Origin: a virus
Virus record (IMG/VR): IMGVR_UViG_3300027792_000046
Coordinates: 1 to 29,561 of that record
Reading direction: 5' to 3' (one strand)
Length of the DNA stretch: 29,561 nucleotides
Numbering within the stretch: the stretch's first letter is position 1; each line of letters begins with the position of its first letter. The notes under the pieces were generated by a model. The model made no database searches, was not told the origin of the DNA, and saw only the letters and a list, made by a program, of their open reading frames with translations. Shown piece by piece: positions 6,061-13,417 of the stretch. Both the position numbers and the translations under genes were made by a program.

Positions 6061-6578
6061 GTTCGTTTAATGCATTTGCAGACCCTCTCCCTCTTTTGTC
6101 CAGGCTGTATGAGCTTAGCGAGGAAGAGACCGATTGGATTTTGGAACTGTACAAACTGGTTGGAGACGCTCCGTTTACGTATAGAGAACTGGATTCTATT
6201 ACTGGCGGGCGGTCATCATTAAAACGGCTTGCATATGTCGGGTATGTAAGGAGACACGGTGTCTGGAAAGATCATGCTCCAAAATACTGGGTGTTTACCC
6301 AGGAGATCCGGTCACGGTTTGAAGAGGCACAATTTGTCGATTTTGAACCGTATAAGTATGAAGTTCCGCCTTATACTAGGTGGAAAGCAAAAAAATCATA
6401 TGTTGAGAAACTTGGCATGACCCTGGACCAGGGCTGGTATTATTGCCGGGTCAGGTATGATAAGCGGTTTGAGTATATCATGTGTAAGGTGACGCATATG
6501 TCCAGGAAACGGCGGGATGTCCCGGCATACAAAGTGGATTGGGAACGGTGTGAGAAGTGGCTGTCTACAAAGAAGTGA
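6057..6578 (+). CDS. Winged-helix-like protein, possible regulator
   Basis: 173 aa. Residues about 18-80 (SEEETDWILELYKLVGD, FTYRELDSITG, SLKRLAYVGYVRRHG, KYWVFTQE) read as a helix-turn-helix with wing, like archaeal transcription factors that distinguish open and closed states of a target. The rest (about 95-173) is basic and aromatic, rich in Arg and Lys, and could contact nucleic acid. It starts in an ATGA overlap with the previous gene. The fold call is by pattern only. Confidence 0.6.
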   Translation: MSSFNAFADPLPLLSRLYELSEEETDWILELYKLVGDAPFTYRELDSITGGRSSLKRLAYVGYVRRHGVWKDHAPKYWVFTQEIRSRFEEAQFVDFEPYKYEVPPYTRWKAKKSYVEKLGMTLDQGWYYCRVRYDKRFEYIMCKVTHMSRKRRDVPAYKVDWERCEKWLSTKK

Positions 6579-6796
6579 GATGGGAGCGTTCCGGGAGGCT
6601 GTTTAAAATCCGGCCTGGGTCATGGGTTGTTGTTTCTGAACCGGACCCTGGGTGGTATAAAATTGAAAACTGGCATTTGGTTGGTGATAGGGGTGTGAAA
6701 TCGAGTTATAGGCGTGCAACAGAAGGATATGTGAAGGCGTTTGACTGGGACACGCAGCGGGCAACCGAGATGACGTTGTATGATCGGGTGGACTGA
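6557..6796 (+). CDS. Small protein, first of a duplicated pair
   Basis: 79 aa from GTG 6557 (GGTGTGA upstream), or 73 aa from GTG 6575, which forms a GTGA overlap. The core has GWYKIENW and the C-terminal EGYVKAFDWDT followed by YDRVD. The next gene shows the same order of elements (DWYFVKN, CGYVKTRDWHR, YRRVDD), so the two are tandem paralogues. Likely a small beta-barrel-like fold; function unknown. Confidence 0.65.
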   Translation: MAVYKEVRWERSGRLFKIRPGSWVVVSEPDPGWYKIENWHLVGDRGVKSSYRRATEGYVKAFDWDTQRATEMTLYDRVD

Positions 6797-7029
6797 TGGG
6801 GTATGAGATCATCCGAACGCCAAAAGGGCGTATAAAGCGGGCCATGACCCGGTATTTGCAGGTGGTGTCTGCAGTTGACCGGGACTGGTATTTTGTAAAG
6901 AATGCGAATGGAACAATGTCCCCATCTGTGTGTGGGAACGCAGAGAAACTGGTGTGTGGATACGTGAAGACCCGCGACTGGCATCGTGGGTGTGACTGGG
7001 TGAACGTGTATAGGAGAGTTGATGATTAA
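6796..7029 (+). CDS. Small protein, second of a duplicated pair
   Basis: 77 aa, starting in a TGATG overlap with the previous stop. It shares a Trp/Tyr signature and the GYVKxxDW motif with its upstream neighbour but has diverged strongly between them, which fits an old duplication. It overlaps the start of the glycosyltransferase-like gene by 8 nt. Confidence 0.68.
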   Translation: MGYEIIRTPKGRIKRAMTRYLQVVSAVDRDWYFVKNANGTMSPSVCGNAEKLVCGYVKTRDWHRGCDWVNVYRRVDD

Positions 7030-7897
7030 AATGTCTCTTTTTGATTGTGTTAAAGAAGATTTCCGGGTATATCCGGAAGTGCTTGGGTATTATTACGCGA
7101 CTGACATTGCAGAGCATCCGGAGAAACTTGAAGCGATAAATTTGCACGACTTTGTGTTTATCTCATCTGATTATGCGATGCCGATACCTGGGTGCGAAGC
7201 GCATCATGTTATGACTTCAGCAGAGGAACCCGGGACGTATATGTGGTTGCAGCAGGACTATACGAACATGCTTACGATGCCATTTTCCGAATGGACAGAT
7301 GTCCCTACAGTCGGGTTTGTTGGCCGGTGCCCGGTGTTTGATATACCGACAGAGACCCCAGACGGAAGGATGGGGACTGTCAAAACGCTGCATCGCGGGT
7401 TTGAACACCGGTTGGGCGCACTTGAACATTTAAACAAATCAGATGAGATTTGTTGCGATTTTCATGTACGGTTTGCCCCGGCTGGAGATTCTGCAGGGTT
7501 TTGGAATGAACGCCACCCAGATTATAAACGGCATGGCCCGTTGTTTAAGACAAACATGCTGGCAAACCAGTATCAGGTATGTGCTCGGGGGAACGCAAAC
7601 TGGTCACTCCGGTTTTATGAAACGCTTGCGAATGGGAGAATCCCGGTGTATGTAGAGTCTGGGGGGATGACGGCGGCAGATTGGTATTACGGCAGGTTAC
7701 AAGATCGACTTGATGATGTCCCGTTTGTATATGTGAAAGACGTTGAAGATATTGAGTGGGAAGTTTTGAAGTTCCACAACACCATTGACAGCATGTCGGA
7801 GATGCAAAGCATGTGCAGGGACTGGTATTTTGAGAACTATTCTCCGGTTGCACAATGGACGGCGTTCCAAAAGAAGTTCGCGGAGTACATGAAATGA
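7022..7897 (+). CDS. Exostosin-family-like glycosyltransferase
   Basis: 291 aa from ATG 7022, which has AGGAGA at 4 nt spacing. The segment at about residues 193-213 (NWSLRFYETLANGRIPVYV) is the recognisable exostosin/GT47 signature, in which the Glu and the Gly-Arg-Ile-Pro-Val turn help bind the nucleotide sugar. An earlier VGFVGR turn (about 97-102) fits the start of the second Rossmann domain. The protein has no signal peptide, so it would act in the cytoplasm. It probably transfers a sugar to a glycan, lipid carrier or viral protein. Confidence 0.72.
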   Translation: MIKMSLFDCVKEDFRVYPEVLGYYYATDIAEHPEKLEAINLHDFVFISSDYAMPIPGCEAHHVMTSAEEPGTYMWLQQDYTNMLTMPFSEWTDVPTVGFVGRCPVFDIPTETPDGRMGTVKTLHRGFEHRLGALEHLNKSDEICCDFHVRFAPAGDSAGFWNERHPDYKRHGPLFKTNMLANQYQVCARGNANWSLRFYETLANGRIPVYVESGGMTAADWYYGRLQDRLDDVPFVYVKDVEDIEWEVLKFHNTIDSMSEMQSMCRDWYFENYSPVAQWTAFQKKFAEYMK

Positions 7898-8097
7898 CAG
7901 ACACCTGCAGTTTTTGCGAAAGTAACCTGGATGGGCACCCTGGAGAATTGCATGACATCGTCGTGGAGGGGTCTATATTCACGGATAGTATGTTGGTGGG
8001 TATAAGTATCGAACACAAGAACTTTTGCGATTTTAGGTGCCTCTATGGATACCTTCAGAATACAGTTGTGAACCAGGTATTCACTCCTGGTGTGTAA
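7894..8097 (+). CDS. Small Cys-rich protein
   Basis: 67 aa, ATGA overlap with the glycosyltransferase-like gene. CSFC at residues 5-8 and CDFRC at about 45-49 form two knuckles about 37 residues apart, consistent with a single zinc site as in MYM- or TRASH-like fingers. Last gene of the rightward chain. Confidence 0.65.
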   Translation: MTDTCSFCESNLDGHPGELHDIVVEGSIFTDSMLVGISIEHKNFCDFRCLYGYLQNTVVNQVFTPGV

Positions 8098-8116
8098 TTT
8101 TTAAGAATTGGTGGGG

Positions 8117-8156
8117 GTTCCCCGACCCCGGAATGCCCGTAACAGGGTCGGGAAAC
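8117..8156. other. Strong hairpin in convergent intergenic region
   Basis: Arms 8117-8128 (GTTCCCCGACCC) and 8145-8156 (GGGTCGGGAAAC) pair over 12 positions with one mismatch, around a 16-nt loop. It follows the last gene of the rightward chain by about 20 nt. It may be a terminator, an mRNA-stabilising end or part of a non-coding RNA. Confidence 0.55.
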
Positions 8157-8211
8157 AGCATACGAGCAAAACTATCGAGGTGTTTCCATTGAATATAAGG
8201 CCAAAGTCTAC

Positions 8212-8253
8212 CAAACCGAGGAACCGACATCTGCTGCCACGATGTCTGGTTTG
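8212..8253. other. Second hairpin in the same region
   Basis: CAAACC (8212-8217) pairs with GGTTTG (8248-8253), and inside it GACATC (8226-8231) pairs with GATGTC (8241-8246). Together with the stronger hairpin about 55 nt upstream this makes 8117-8253 a candidate structured RNA. No tRNA cloverleaf fits. Confidence 0.4.
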
Positions 8254-8303
8254 TGTCGAACCATCATTTCATCGCGGCATACATCTATTAGAAACGCAGG
8301 TAT

Positions 8304-8309
8304 AAAAAA
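8304..8309 (-). terminator. T-run after the histone-like gene
   Basis: Six A residues on the plus strand read as T6 on the minus strand directly after the histone-like stop codon, as expected of an archaeal intrinsic terminator. Confidence 0.45.
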
Positions 8310-8311
8310 GT

Positions 8312-8542
8312 TTAGTTGTTGGATTCAAGGGATTTCAGGTATGCATCCACGTCCTTTTTAAGAATCATGGTTCCATTGCGGTGTTCTGTGAACTGGAGTG
8401 CCCCGGTGAAGATGTTTTTGATATAATCTTCTGTCATGGTTATGACTGAAGTTACCGCTGCCTGTTCAACTCTGATGCCATCTTTCACATGTGCGAGTCT
8501 TGTAACTGTTGCCCGTGCGAGTTCGCTGGTCTTTTTTGCCAT
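8312..8542 (-). CDS. Virus-encoded archaeal-type histone-fold protein
   Basis: 76 aa. Over 66 residues it can be aligned by eye without gaps to methanogen histone HMfB: the N-terminal helix EL...RL, the L1 loop with RV in register, Ala and Glu in the central helix (TEDYIKNIF), the A-L/I-x-[FL]-x-x-H end of that helix, and the final I-x-x-x-D-[VI] helix (KKDVDAYLKSL). HMf-type histones dimerise and wrap DNA. The Lys-Thr of the L2 loop is changed (NGTMI), so DNA contacts may differ. It lies alone on the minus strand, lacks a Shine-Dalgarno site and begins about 26 nt from a palindromic TATA box. A CBF/NF-Y-like non-nucleosomal histone fold is the alternative. Confidence 0.78.
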   Translation of the reverse strand: MAKKTSELARATVTRLAHVKDGIRVEQAAVTSVITMTEDYIKNIFTGALQFTEHRNGTMILKKDVDAYLKSLESNN

Positions 8543-8567
8543 GTCTGTGTTATTTTGTAATTAAGCC

Positions 8568-8581
8568 ATATAAATTTATAT
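8568..8581. promoter_or_regulatory. Palindromic, probably bidirectional TATA element
   Basis: ATATAAATTTATAT is a perfect 14-nt palindrome that lies 26 nt from the histone ATG on one side and 29 nt from the terminase small-subunit ATG on the other. Archaeal TATA boxes sit about 26 nt before the transcript start, so both messages would be leaderless or nearly so. Neither gene has a clear Shine-Dalgarno site. Confidence 0.6.
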
Positions 8582-8609
8582 TACAGTGTGAAATTATACC
8601 TGGATAGAT

Positions 8610-9209
8610 ATGGACATTGATTTTTACACAAAAATAGACCAGGAACTTGCAAAAATCCCATACTGTTCGCCAAAATGTGGGTATTATATGGTGTGCCCGG
8701 TATGTGACCGGTCGAACACAGATACAGCACCGTGTGTATTGTTGTTACTTGAAGAGACACAGCGCAGGCGGTTTGTGAATTTGTATCTCCGGGGGAGGGA
8801 GGGGCTAAAGGCCGAAGCGACTGAACTCTTGTTTAACCTGGCTCGGAGACTTGATTTAAAACAAAATCCTGCTGACATGATAACATATATCGACACAATT
8901 CTCAAAATAGACCGGAGTTTTAAGATTGACCCACGGAAGGTAGTAGAAACACCAAAAGAAGAGCAGGAAGAAGCACCAGCACGGGTAGAAGTATCAGTCA
9001 CAAAAAGGGCGAAATCTAAAGATCCTGATGAGAAAATTGTGAGAAAACTTGAAAAAGAGTTGGATAATAATCCAGATTCGTTGTTTAATTCACCGGTTGT
9101 TGATGAAACGAAAGCAAAAATGAAGATTGGAGAATTTAAACTCCCGTTAGAAAAGAAAGTGATTGAGATTGCTGTTGATGGGCGGGCTGGGAGCGAGTTT
9201 GAGTTATAA
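8610..9209 (+). CDS. Probable terminase small subunit
   Basis: 199 aa directly upstream of the terminase large subunit, with a 1-nt stop/start overlap (TAATG). The N-terminal part carries CSPKC and CPVC (about residues 19-32), a zinc-finger-like site, then helices (about 45-110) that could form the oligomer core, a Glu/Lys-rich linker (about 112-160) and a short C-terminal tail that may bind the large subunit. The call rests mainly on position and size; small terminase subunits share little sequence. A zinc site in this protein is unusual. Confidence 0.6.
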   Translation: MDIDFYTKIDQELAKIPYCSPKCGYYMVCPVCDRSNTDTAPCVLLLLEETQRRRFVNLYLRGREGLKAEATELLFNLARRLDLKQNPADMITYIDTILKIDRSFKIDPRKVVETPKEEQEEAPARVEVSVTKRAKSKDPDEKIVRKLEKELDNNPDSLFNSPVVDETKAKMKIGEFKLPLEKKVIEIAVDGRAGSEFEL

Positions 9210-10651
9210 TGTCAGATCTTAAAATTGGGCTGCACGAAAATCAGATGGTGGTGTATCAATCAAAATGTCGGTTTATTTGTTTGAATTGTGGCCGGAGATT
9301 TGGCAAAACGTGGTTTGCGGCGGCGAAGGTTATTATATCGGCTCTTGCGAAGCCAAATGGGATATTTTGGTTGGTTAGCCCAACGTTTTCGCAGACTGAT
9401 ATTATGTGGAGAATGGTAGTGAAATTACTACCAAAAAAATATACAAAACAGATTTTCCTTGGAAAGTTGTGCATAGAACTTACAAATGGGTCTACAATAT
9501 GGGCAAAGTCTGCTGAAAAATACGACAACCTTCGTGGAGAGGGGTTAGATGGTGTTGTGCTTGATGAAGCAGCAATGATTCACCCGGATGCCTGGTTTAA
9601 GGTTATTAGACCGGCATTAATGGATAAACTTGGGTGGGCGATGTTCTGCACCACTCCCAGAGGGAAGAACTGGTATTATAAGTTGTATCTGAAAGGGGTG
9701 AAAACGCATTACAGTTATAACAAGAATTGGCAGAGTTTCACGTTTTCGTCGTATGATAACCCATTTTTGGAGCGGGATGAGTTAAATGAGATTGTCCAGG
9801 ATCTTTCAGAACTTGAATTTGAGCAGGAAATTTTGGCAATATTTTTGTCGGACGGTGGAACTGTTTTTAAGAATATTGATGCTTGTACACGTCGTCATAT
9901 ATCCGACGCCTACATACCGGGTAGAGTCTATGTTATGGGGGTGGATCTTGGAAGACACCAGGATTTCACTGTCATTGATGTGTGCGACACCGTTACAAAG
10001 GAACTTGCATATACAGAACGGTTTAACAGGACCGCTTGGTCCCATATCAAAGCACGAGTTAAGCATGTATATAAACAATACCACGGACCCCCAGTGTTTC
10101 TTGATACTACAGGAGTAGGCGATGCGATACAGGAAGATCTTGAGAAAGAGGGCGTGAATGTTGTAAGTTACAAGTTTACGCTTGAATCAAAGAAAGAACT
10201 GGTGAAGAGGCTGTCTATAGCCTTCCATAACTGCGAGATATTTATACCTGAAAACCAGAGTTTGAGAGAAGAACTTGAATCGTTTACATACGTGCAGACA
10301 GAGGCTGGGAACATTAAATATGGTGCTCCCAGAGGGTATTTCGATGACCAGGTGTGTGCTCTCATGCTTGCGAACTATGGAATGAATGGTGGGGTTGCAC
10401 TTTGTATTGGTGGGCTGGAAGAAGATCTTACTCAGGAAGAGTATGAGATTCGGATGGAGAGCGTTCGAGCTGGGAAACCCGTGGAGATTGTTTTAGATGA
10501 CGGTGATGATGGAAGTATTTTTGATTGGAATGGGGATGATATGTGGAATGATCCTGATGCTGGATATGTGGATGACATGTTTGCAGATGCGTATGGAGAG
10601 GTTGAAACGAATCCGCGACGATTTCGGCGTGGTGGATATGTCGAAGTGTGA
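9209..10651 (+). CDS. terL: Terminase large subunit (packaging ATPase-nuclease)
   Basis: 480 aa. The ATPase domain has Walker A GRRFGKT (28-34), Walker B VVLDE (116-120) and the coupling motif TTP (148-150). The RNase H-like nuclease domain has GVDLG with Asp 246, LDTTGVGD with Asp 299/305, and FDDQ with Asp 379/380, which fit the metal-binding acids. It pumps viral DNA through the portal into the prohead and cuts it. The acidic C-terminal tail (about 440-470) is a likely portal-contact region. This is the firmest virus hallmark in the window. Confidence 0.96.
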   Translation: MSDLKIGLHENQMVVYQSKCRFICLNCGRRFGKTWFAAAKVIISALAKPNGIFWLVSPTFSQTDIMWRMVVKLLPKKYTKQIFLGKLCIELTNGSTIWAKSAEKYDNLRGEGLDGVVLDEAAMIHPDAWFKVIRPALMDKLGWAMFCTTPRGKNWYYKLYLKGVKTHYSYNKNWQSFTFSSYDNPFLERDELNEIVQDLSELEFEQEILAIFLSDGGTVFKNIDACTRRHISDAYIPGRVYVMGVDLGRHQDFTVIDVCDTVTKELAYTERFNRTAWSHIKARVKHVYKQYHGPPVFLDTTGVGDAIQEDLEKEGVNVVSYKFTLESKKELVKRLSIAFHNCEIFIPENQSLREELESFTYVQTEAGNIKYGAPRGYFDDQVCALMLANYGMNGGVALCIGGLEEDLTQEEYEIRMESVRAGKPVEIVLDDGDDGSIFDWNGDDMWNDPDAGYVDDMFADAYGEVETNPRRFRRGGYVEV

Positions 10652-10674
10652 GTAATGTAAAAAAGATGTAATAT

Positions 10675-11418
10675 TTACCAGATGTGTTCTGGTTCTTTAA
10701 ATTCGGCATACCATGTTTCAAGTGCAAATGGCATTATTTCTGGGTCTATATTTCCATGGACCCAGTTTGGGAATTGTTGTTGTTTCCCGTTGTTTAGATG
10801 TGTGTATCGGTTCCATCTCCGGTTTTTGAATGCATATTTCATGTGGAAGTATGGGTATTGGGTCATGATGTATGAGGTTCCCCCTGTGACTCCTTGGTCG
10901 AGGTCCATGCCAGATATGGTTCGTACATACCCGGAGTGTTTACCGAATATTTTTAGGTGTGGGCATGGGAAATGGTGAAATCCGGTGTCTGGATTTTTGA
11001 TGATGCATTCGGATGTGTTGAGCATGTCCATAATAGGGAAGTATATCCCGTAATATGGTGGGGTTTCTTTGAGATTGAAATTGACGAACTGTTTCATGGG
11101 GATTGACATGAACTCGTCAATATCGAGATGTAATACCCAATCACACCCAGTTTTGTATGCAATTTGTAAAAACTTGTTTATTTTCTGGCTTTCTGGGGTG
11201 GTTTCTTTAAAGTATTCTGATTTTTGTGGTTCGGTGGTGTGGTGGTGGATGGTTGCTGTAGGGTGGGTGTATTCTTTGCAGATTTTTTCGGAGTTGTCTG
11301 TGGACCCGTCATTTAATAGGAAAATGTGTGAAAACTCCTCGAATTTTATGCTGTTTAACCATCGTGGTAGGAGCAATTCCTCGTTCCAGTATTTTGCAAT
11401 GAGCCCAATGTTATACAT
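10675..11418 (-). CDS. Glycosyltransferase, GT2-like fold
   Basis: 247 aa on the opposite strand, between terminase and portal. NDGSTDNS (36-43) is the nucleotide-sugar-binding turn of GT-A enzymes and HLDIDEF (97-103) is the DxD metal site. The remainder, with HMKYAF near residue 200, resembles the Glyco_tranf_2_4 group. There is no membrane segment. The enzyme would use nucleotide sugars in the cytoplasm. Its strand and position mark it as a separately expressed accessory gene, perhaps acquired, that changes host or virion glycans. Confidence 0.85.
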   Translation of the reverse strand: MYNIGLIAKYWNEELLLPRWLNSIKFEEFSHIFLLNDGSTDNSEKICKEYTHPTATIHHHTTEPQKSEYFKETTPESQKINKFLQIAYKTGCDWVLHLDIDEFMSIPMKQFVNFNLKETPPYYGIYFPIMDMLNTSECIIKNPDTGFHHFPCPHLKIFGKHSGYVRTISGMDLDQGVTGGTSYIMTQYPYFHMKYAFKNRRWNRYTHLNNGKQQQFPNWVHGNIDPEIMPFALETWYAEFKEPEHIW

Positions 11419-11514
11419 ATTTAATCATACCCGGTTATTTGTCATTAATTCTTTTGTCTGAAAATTACGAAATCATTTTATTAGTTCCCGGTGGTTTTTA
11501 TTAAGAGGCAGTCA
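11419..11514. promoter_or_regulatory. Divergent promoter region between glycosyltransferase and portal genes
   Basis: This 96-nt stretch separates the divergent genes and is AT-rich. TTTTTATTAA (11495-11504) matches the T-rich element seen before other late genes but lies too near the portal ATG for a leader-forming promoter. AGAGG at 11505-11509 is the portal Shine-Dalgarno site. Confidence 0.35.
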
Positions 11515-13314
11515 ATGGCTGATGTAATATCCGGGATATCAAAAAAAGAGCGAAACATATATGAAGAATTGGATAAGATTCCATCGGAACAACTGACTGA
11601 AATACTCATAAAGGCATTTTCTTCAAGCGAGGGGTTTACTCTTCCAACACCATCGTCAATTTCAACGAATTACGAACCGGAGATTGCAGATGCGAGGAGA
11701 TGGGACGAGTTTAGCGAGTGGGAGCGCGCAATACATCCAATATCTAATTATTATAACACTCTCGGCATAGCACGGCCATATTTTTCAAAGGCTGCGAATG
11801 ACGTGCTTGCAACGACCCCGTATTATTCTATTTGTGAGAAGTCTATCTGTGATTATACTGCCGCGCTGGAATTTGGGGTGTATGATAAAGATAATAATCA
11901 CGTCGAAGACCTTGATGAGTTTATTGATTTCCCAGGCCCGCATCTCACGTTTGGAGACATTGTAAAGAAGTCGCTCCCAGACCTTACCCGGTATGATGCC
12001 GGGGCATTGGTGAAGACATTTGATAGGAGGGGGAAGTGTGTTGAATTTGACTCTTTTTTGGGGACTGAATTTTGGAAGGAAATTGATAGGGTTCCTGTTG
12101 GTATTAATCTTGGGCACTTGCCTGCTGCGAAGCAGATTGGATATTACTCACACGGTCATGTACAAAGGTATTGGCAACGGTCTAGAACTGGGGTCTATGT
12201 TTCATTTCAACCTGATGAAATTGTATATATGTCGATGTATCCTCGTAATGACACTATATATGGAACCGATTGGATATCTTGTCTCAAAGCCCCTATCCAG
12301 TACCTTATCGATTCCACTCGGGCTGCAGGAAAGACATTTCAAAATGGAGTTGTCCCTTCCCTGGTCTATAAACACCCGCAGATTACTGATAGAAAACAGT
12401 TGATTCAACGACTTGCTGACTTGAAAGCAAATAATCAGGGCCCGATGAAGTTTGGGGGAACATTGCATTTGGTAAAGGACGAAGAGGTGGAGACACTTTC
12501 TCACAAACTCCATGATATGGAATGGCTTGAAGGCCAGAAGTTTATGGCACAACTGGTTTGGGCAATGTGGGGGTTCCAACCCCAGGAGTTCGTAGGGCAA
12601 TCACAGAATCGGGCAACTGCATATGTATCTCGTAACATCACGAAATCGAAGATGCTTTATCCGATTATGAAGTTTCTTGAGGTCACGTTTACCAGGGAGG
12701 TTCTCCCGTATCTTGATGGGTATACGAAAGGTATGCGATTTAAGTTTGAGGTTGAGCAGGATTTGGATGACACAATGAAGATTGCGGAGACTAAACTTGC
12801 TCAGTCACAGGCTGCAAAAACAATGTTTGAGATGGGAATCCGGAACCAGGATGCGGCAAGACTTGCTGGGCTTACGAAGGAGCACGACGTTGTCCAGTTT
12901 GAATCTATAAGTGTTCTTGACCTGAACCAGTCGCAGATGCTTGAAGGTGGGAAACCGTCTGAACCTAATAGAGGAAAGAAGACTGACCAGGGAACACCAG
13001 ATAAGAATAAAGGCGGAAGAGGGACACCAAAGTTTGGAGACAAAGAAGAACGGAGTGCTGGAATTAAGAAAGCAACCACAGAGATACGTCTTATAGGGGA
13101 TGACGGGGCAGAAATTACAATTGTGCCGTCTGGGCCATCGGTTACGACAAATCGAAAAGGGTGTGCTTCTGAGGTAGCCAAAGATATTACAAATGAAGTG
13201 AGGTCGATTACGAAACATCACCGATCCAGGATGAGAGACCCGGTAGTCTGGGATGCGGTAGTTGCGAAAGCAATTGAAGATTTTGATTTATCCGTTTTTA
13301 CAGGAGAACAGTAA
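11515..13314 (+). CDS. Portal protein
   Basis: 599 aa from ATG 11515, chosen because AGAGG lies just upstream; the frame extends 8 codons further. The protein shows the layout of phage portals: an N-terminal wing region, a central stem region and a conserved Trp/Gln-rich helix segment (LVWAMWGFQPQEFVGQSQNR, about residues 343-362), followed by FTREVLPYL. The C-terminal third (about 480-540) is Gly/Lys/Glu-rich and disordered, and residues 540-599 may contact terminase or scaffold. It forms the DNA-entry ring at one capsid vertex. It follows terminase with only the reverse-strand gene between them. Confidence 0.88.
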   Translation: MADVISGISKKERNIYEELDKIPSEQLTEILIKAFSSSEGFTLPTPSSISTNYEPEIADARRWDEFSEWERAIHPISNYYNTLGIARPYFSKAANDVLATTPYYSICEKSICDYTAALEFGVYDKDNNHVEDLDEFIDFPGPHLTFGDIVKKSLPDLTRYDAGALVKTFDRRGKCVEFDSFLGTEFWKEIDRVPVGINLGHLPAAKQIGYYSHGHVQRYWQRSRTGVYVSFQPDEIVYMSMYPRNDTIYGTDWISCLKAPIQYLIDSTRAAGKTFQNGVVPSLVYKHPQITDRKQLIQRLADLKANNQGPMKFGGTLHLVKDEEVETLSHKLHDMEWLEGQKFMAQLVWAMWGFQPQEFVGQSQNRATAYVSRNITKSKMLYPIMKFLEVTFTREVLPYLDGYTKGMRFKFEVEQDLDDTMKIAETKLAQSQAAKTMFEMGIRNQDAARLAGLTKEHDVVQFESISVLDLNQSQMLEGGKPSEPNRGKKTDQGTPDKNKGGRGTPKFGDKEERSAGIKKATTEIRLIGDDGAEITIVPSGPSVTTNRKGCASEVAKDITNEVRSITKHHRSRMRDPVVWDAVVAKAIEDFDLSVFTGEQ

Positions 13315-13315
13315 C

Positions 13316-13417
13316 ATGGCACAAGATTCGATAATTTTAGTTGATGGTGACGGGAACCCGGTGGGAATTTCGGGTAACCCCCTGTATTGTCAGGTGGCTT
13401 CACCGGAGGAAGAATAA
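13316..13417 (+). CDS. Mini protein duplicating the tail-fibre N-terminus
   Basis: 33 aa. MAQDSIILVDGDGNPVGISG followed by NPLYCQ aligns with the fibre N-terminus ([20 protein letters not shown], then NPLYIS), so this is a partial tandem duplicate. It starts 1 nt past the portal stop and ends in a TAATG overlap with the fibre start; its last codons supply the GGAGG site for the fibre. It may be a virion assembly peptide or a remnant that survives as the leader of the fibre gene. Confidence 0.6.
   Translation: MAQDSIILVDGDGNPVGISGNPLYCQVASPEEE

Noticed and set aside
8226-8275. tRNA T-arm-like GGTTCGA on the minus strand
   Set aside because: The flanking bases do not pair as a T-stem and no cloverleaf or CCA-side acceptor stem can be drawn.
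8108-8305. 65-residue plus-strand ORF from a TTG in the structured intergenic stretch
   Set aside because: No ribosome site, unusual Arg/Pro/His-rich composition, and it is explained by hairpin sequence; another frame looks equally coding-like.
12801-13221. Two 126-138 residue minus-strand ORFs opposite the portal gene
   Set aside because: Shadows of the coding strand with no promoter, ribosome site or family.
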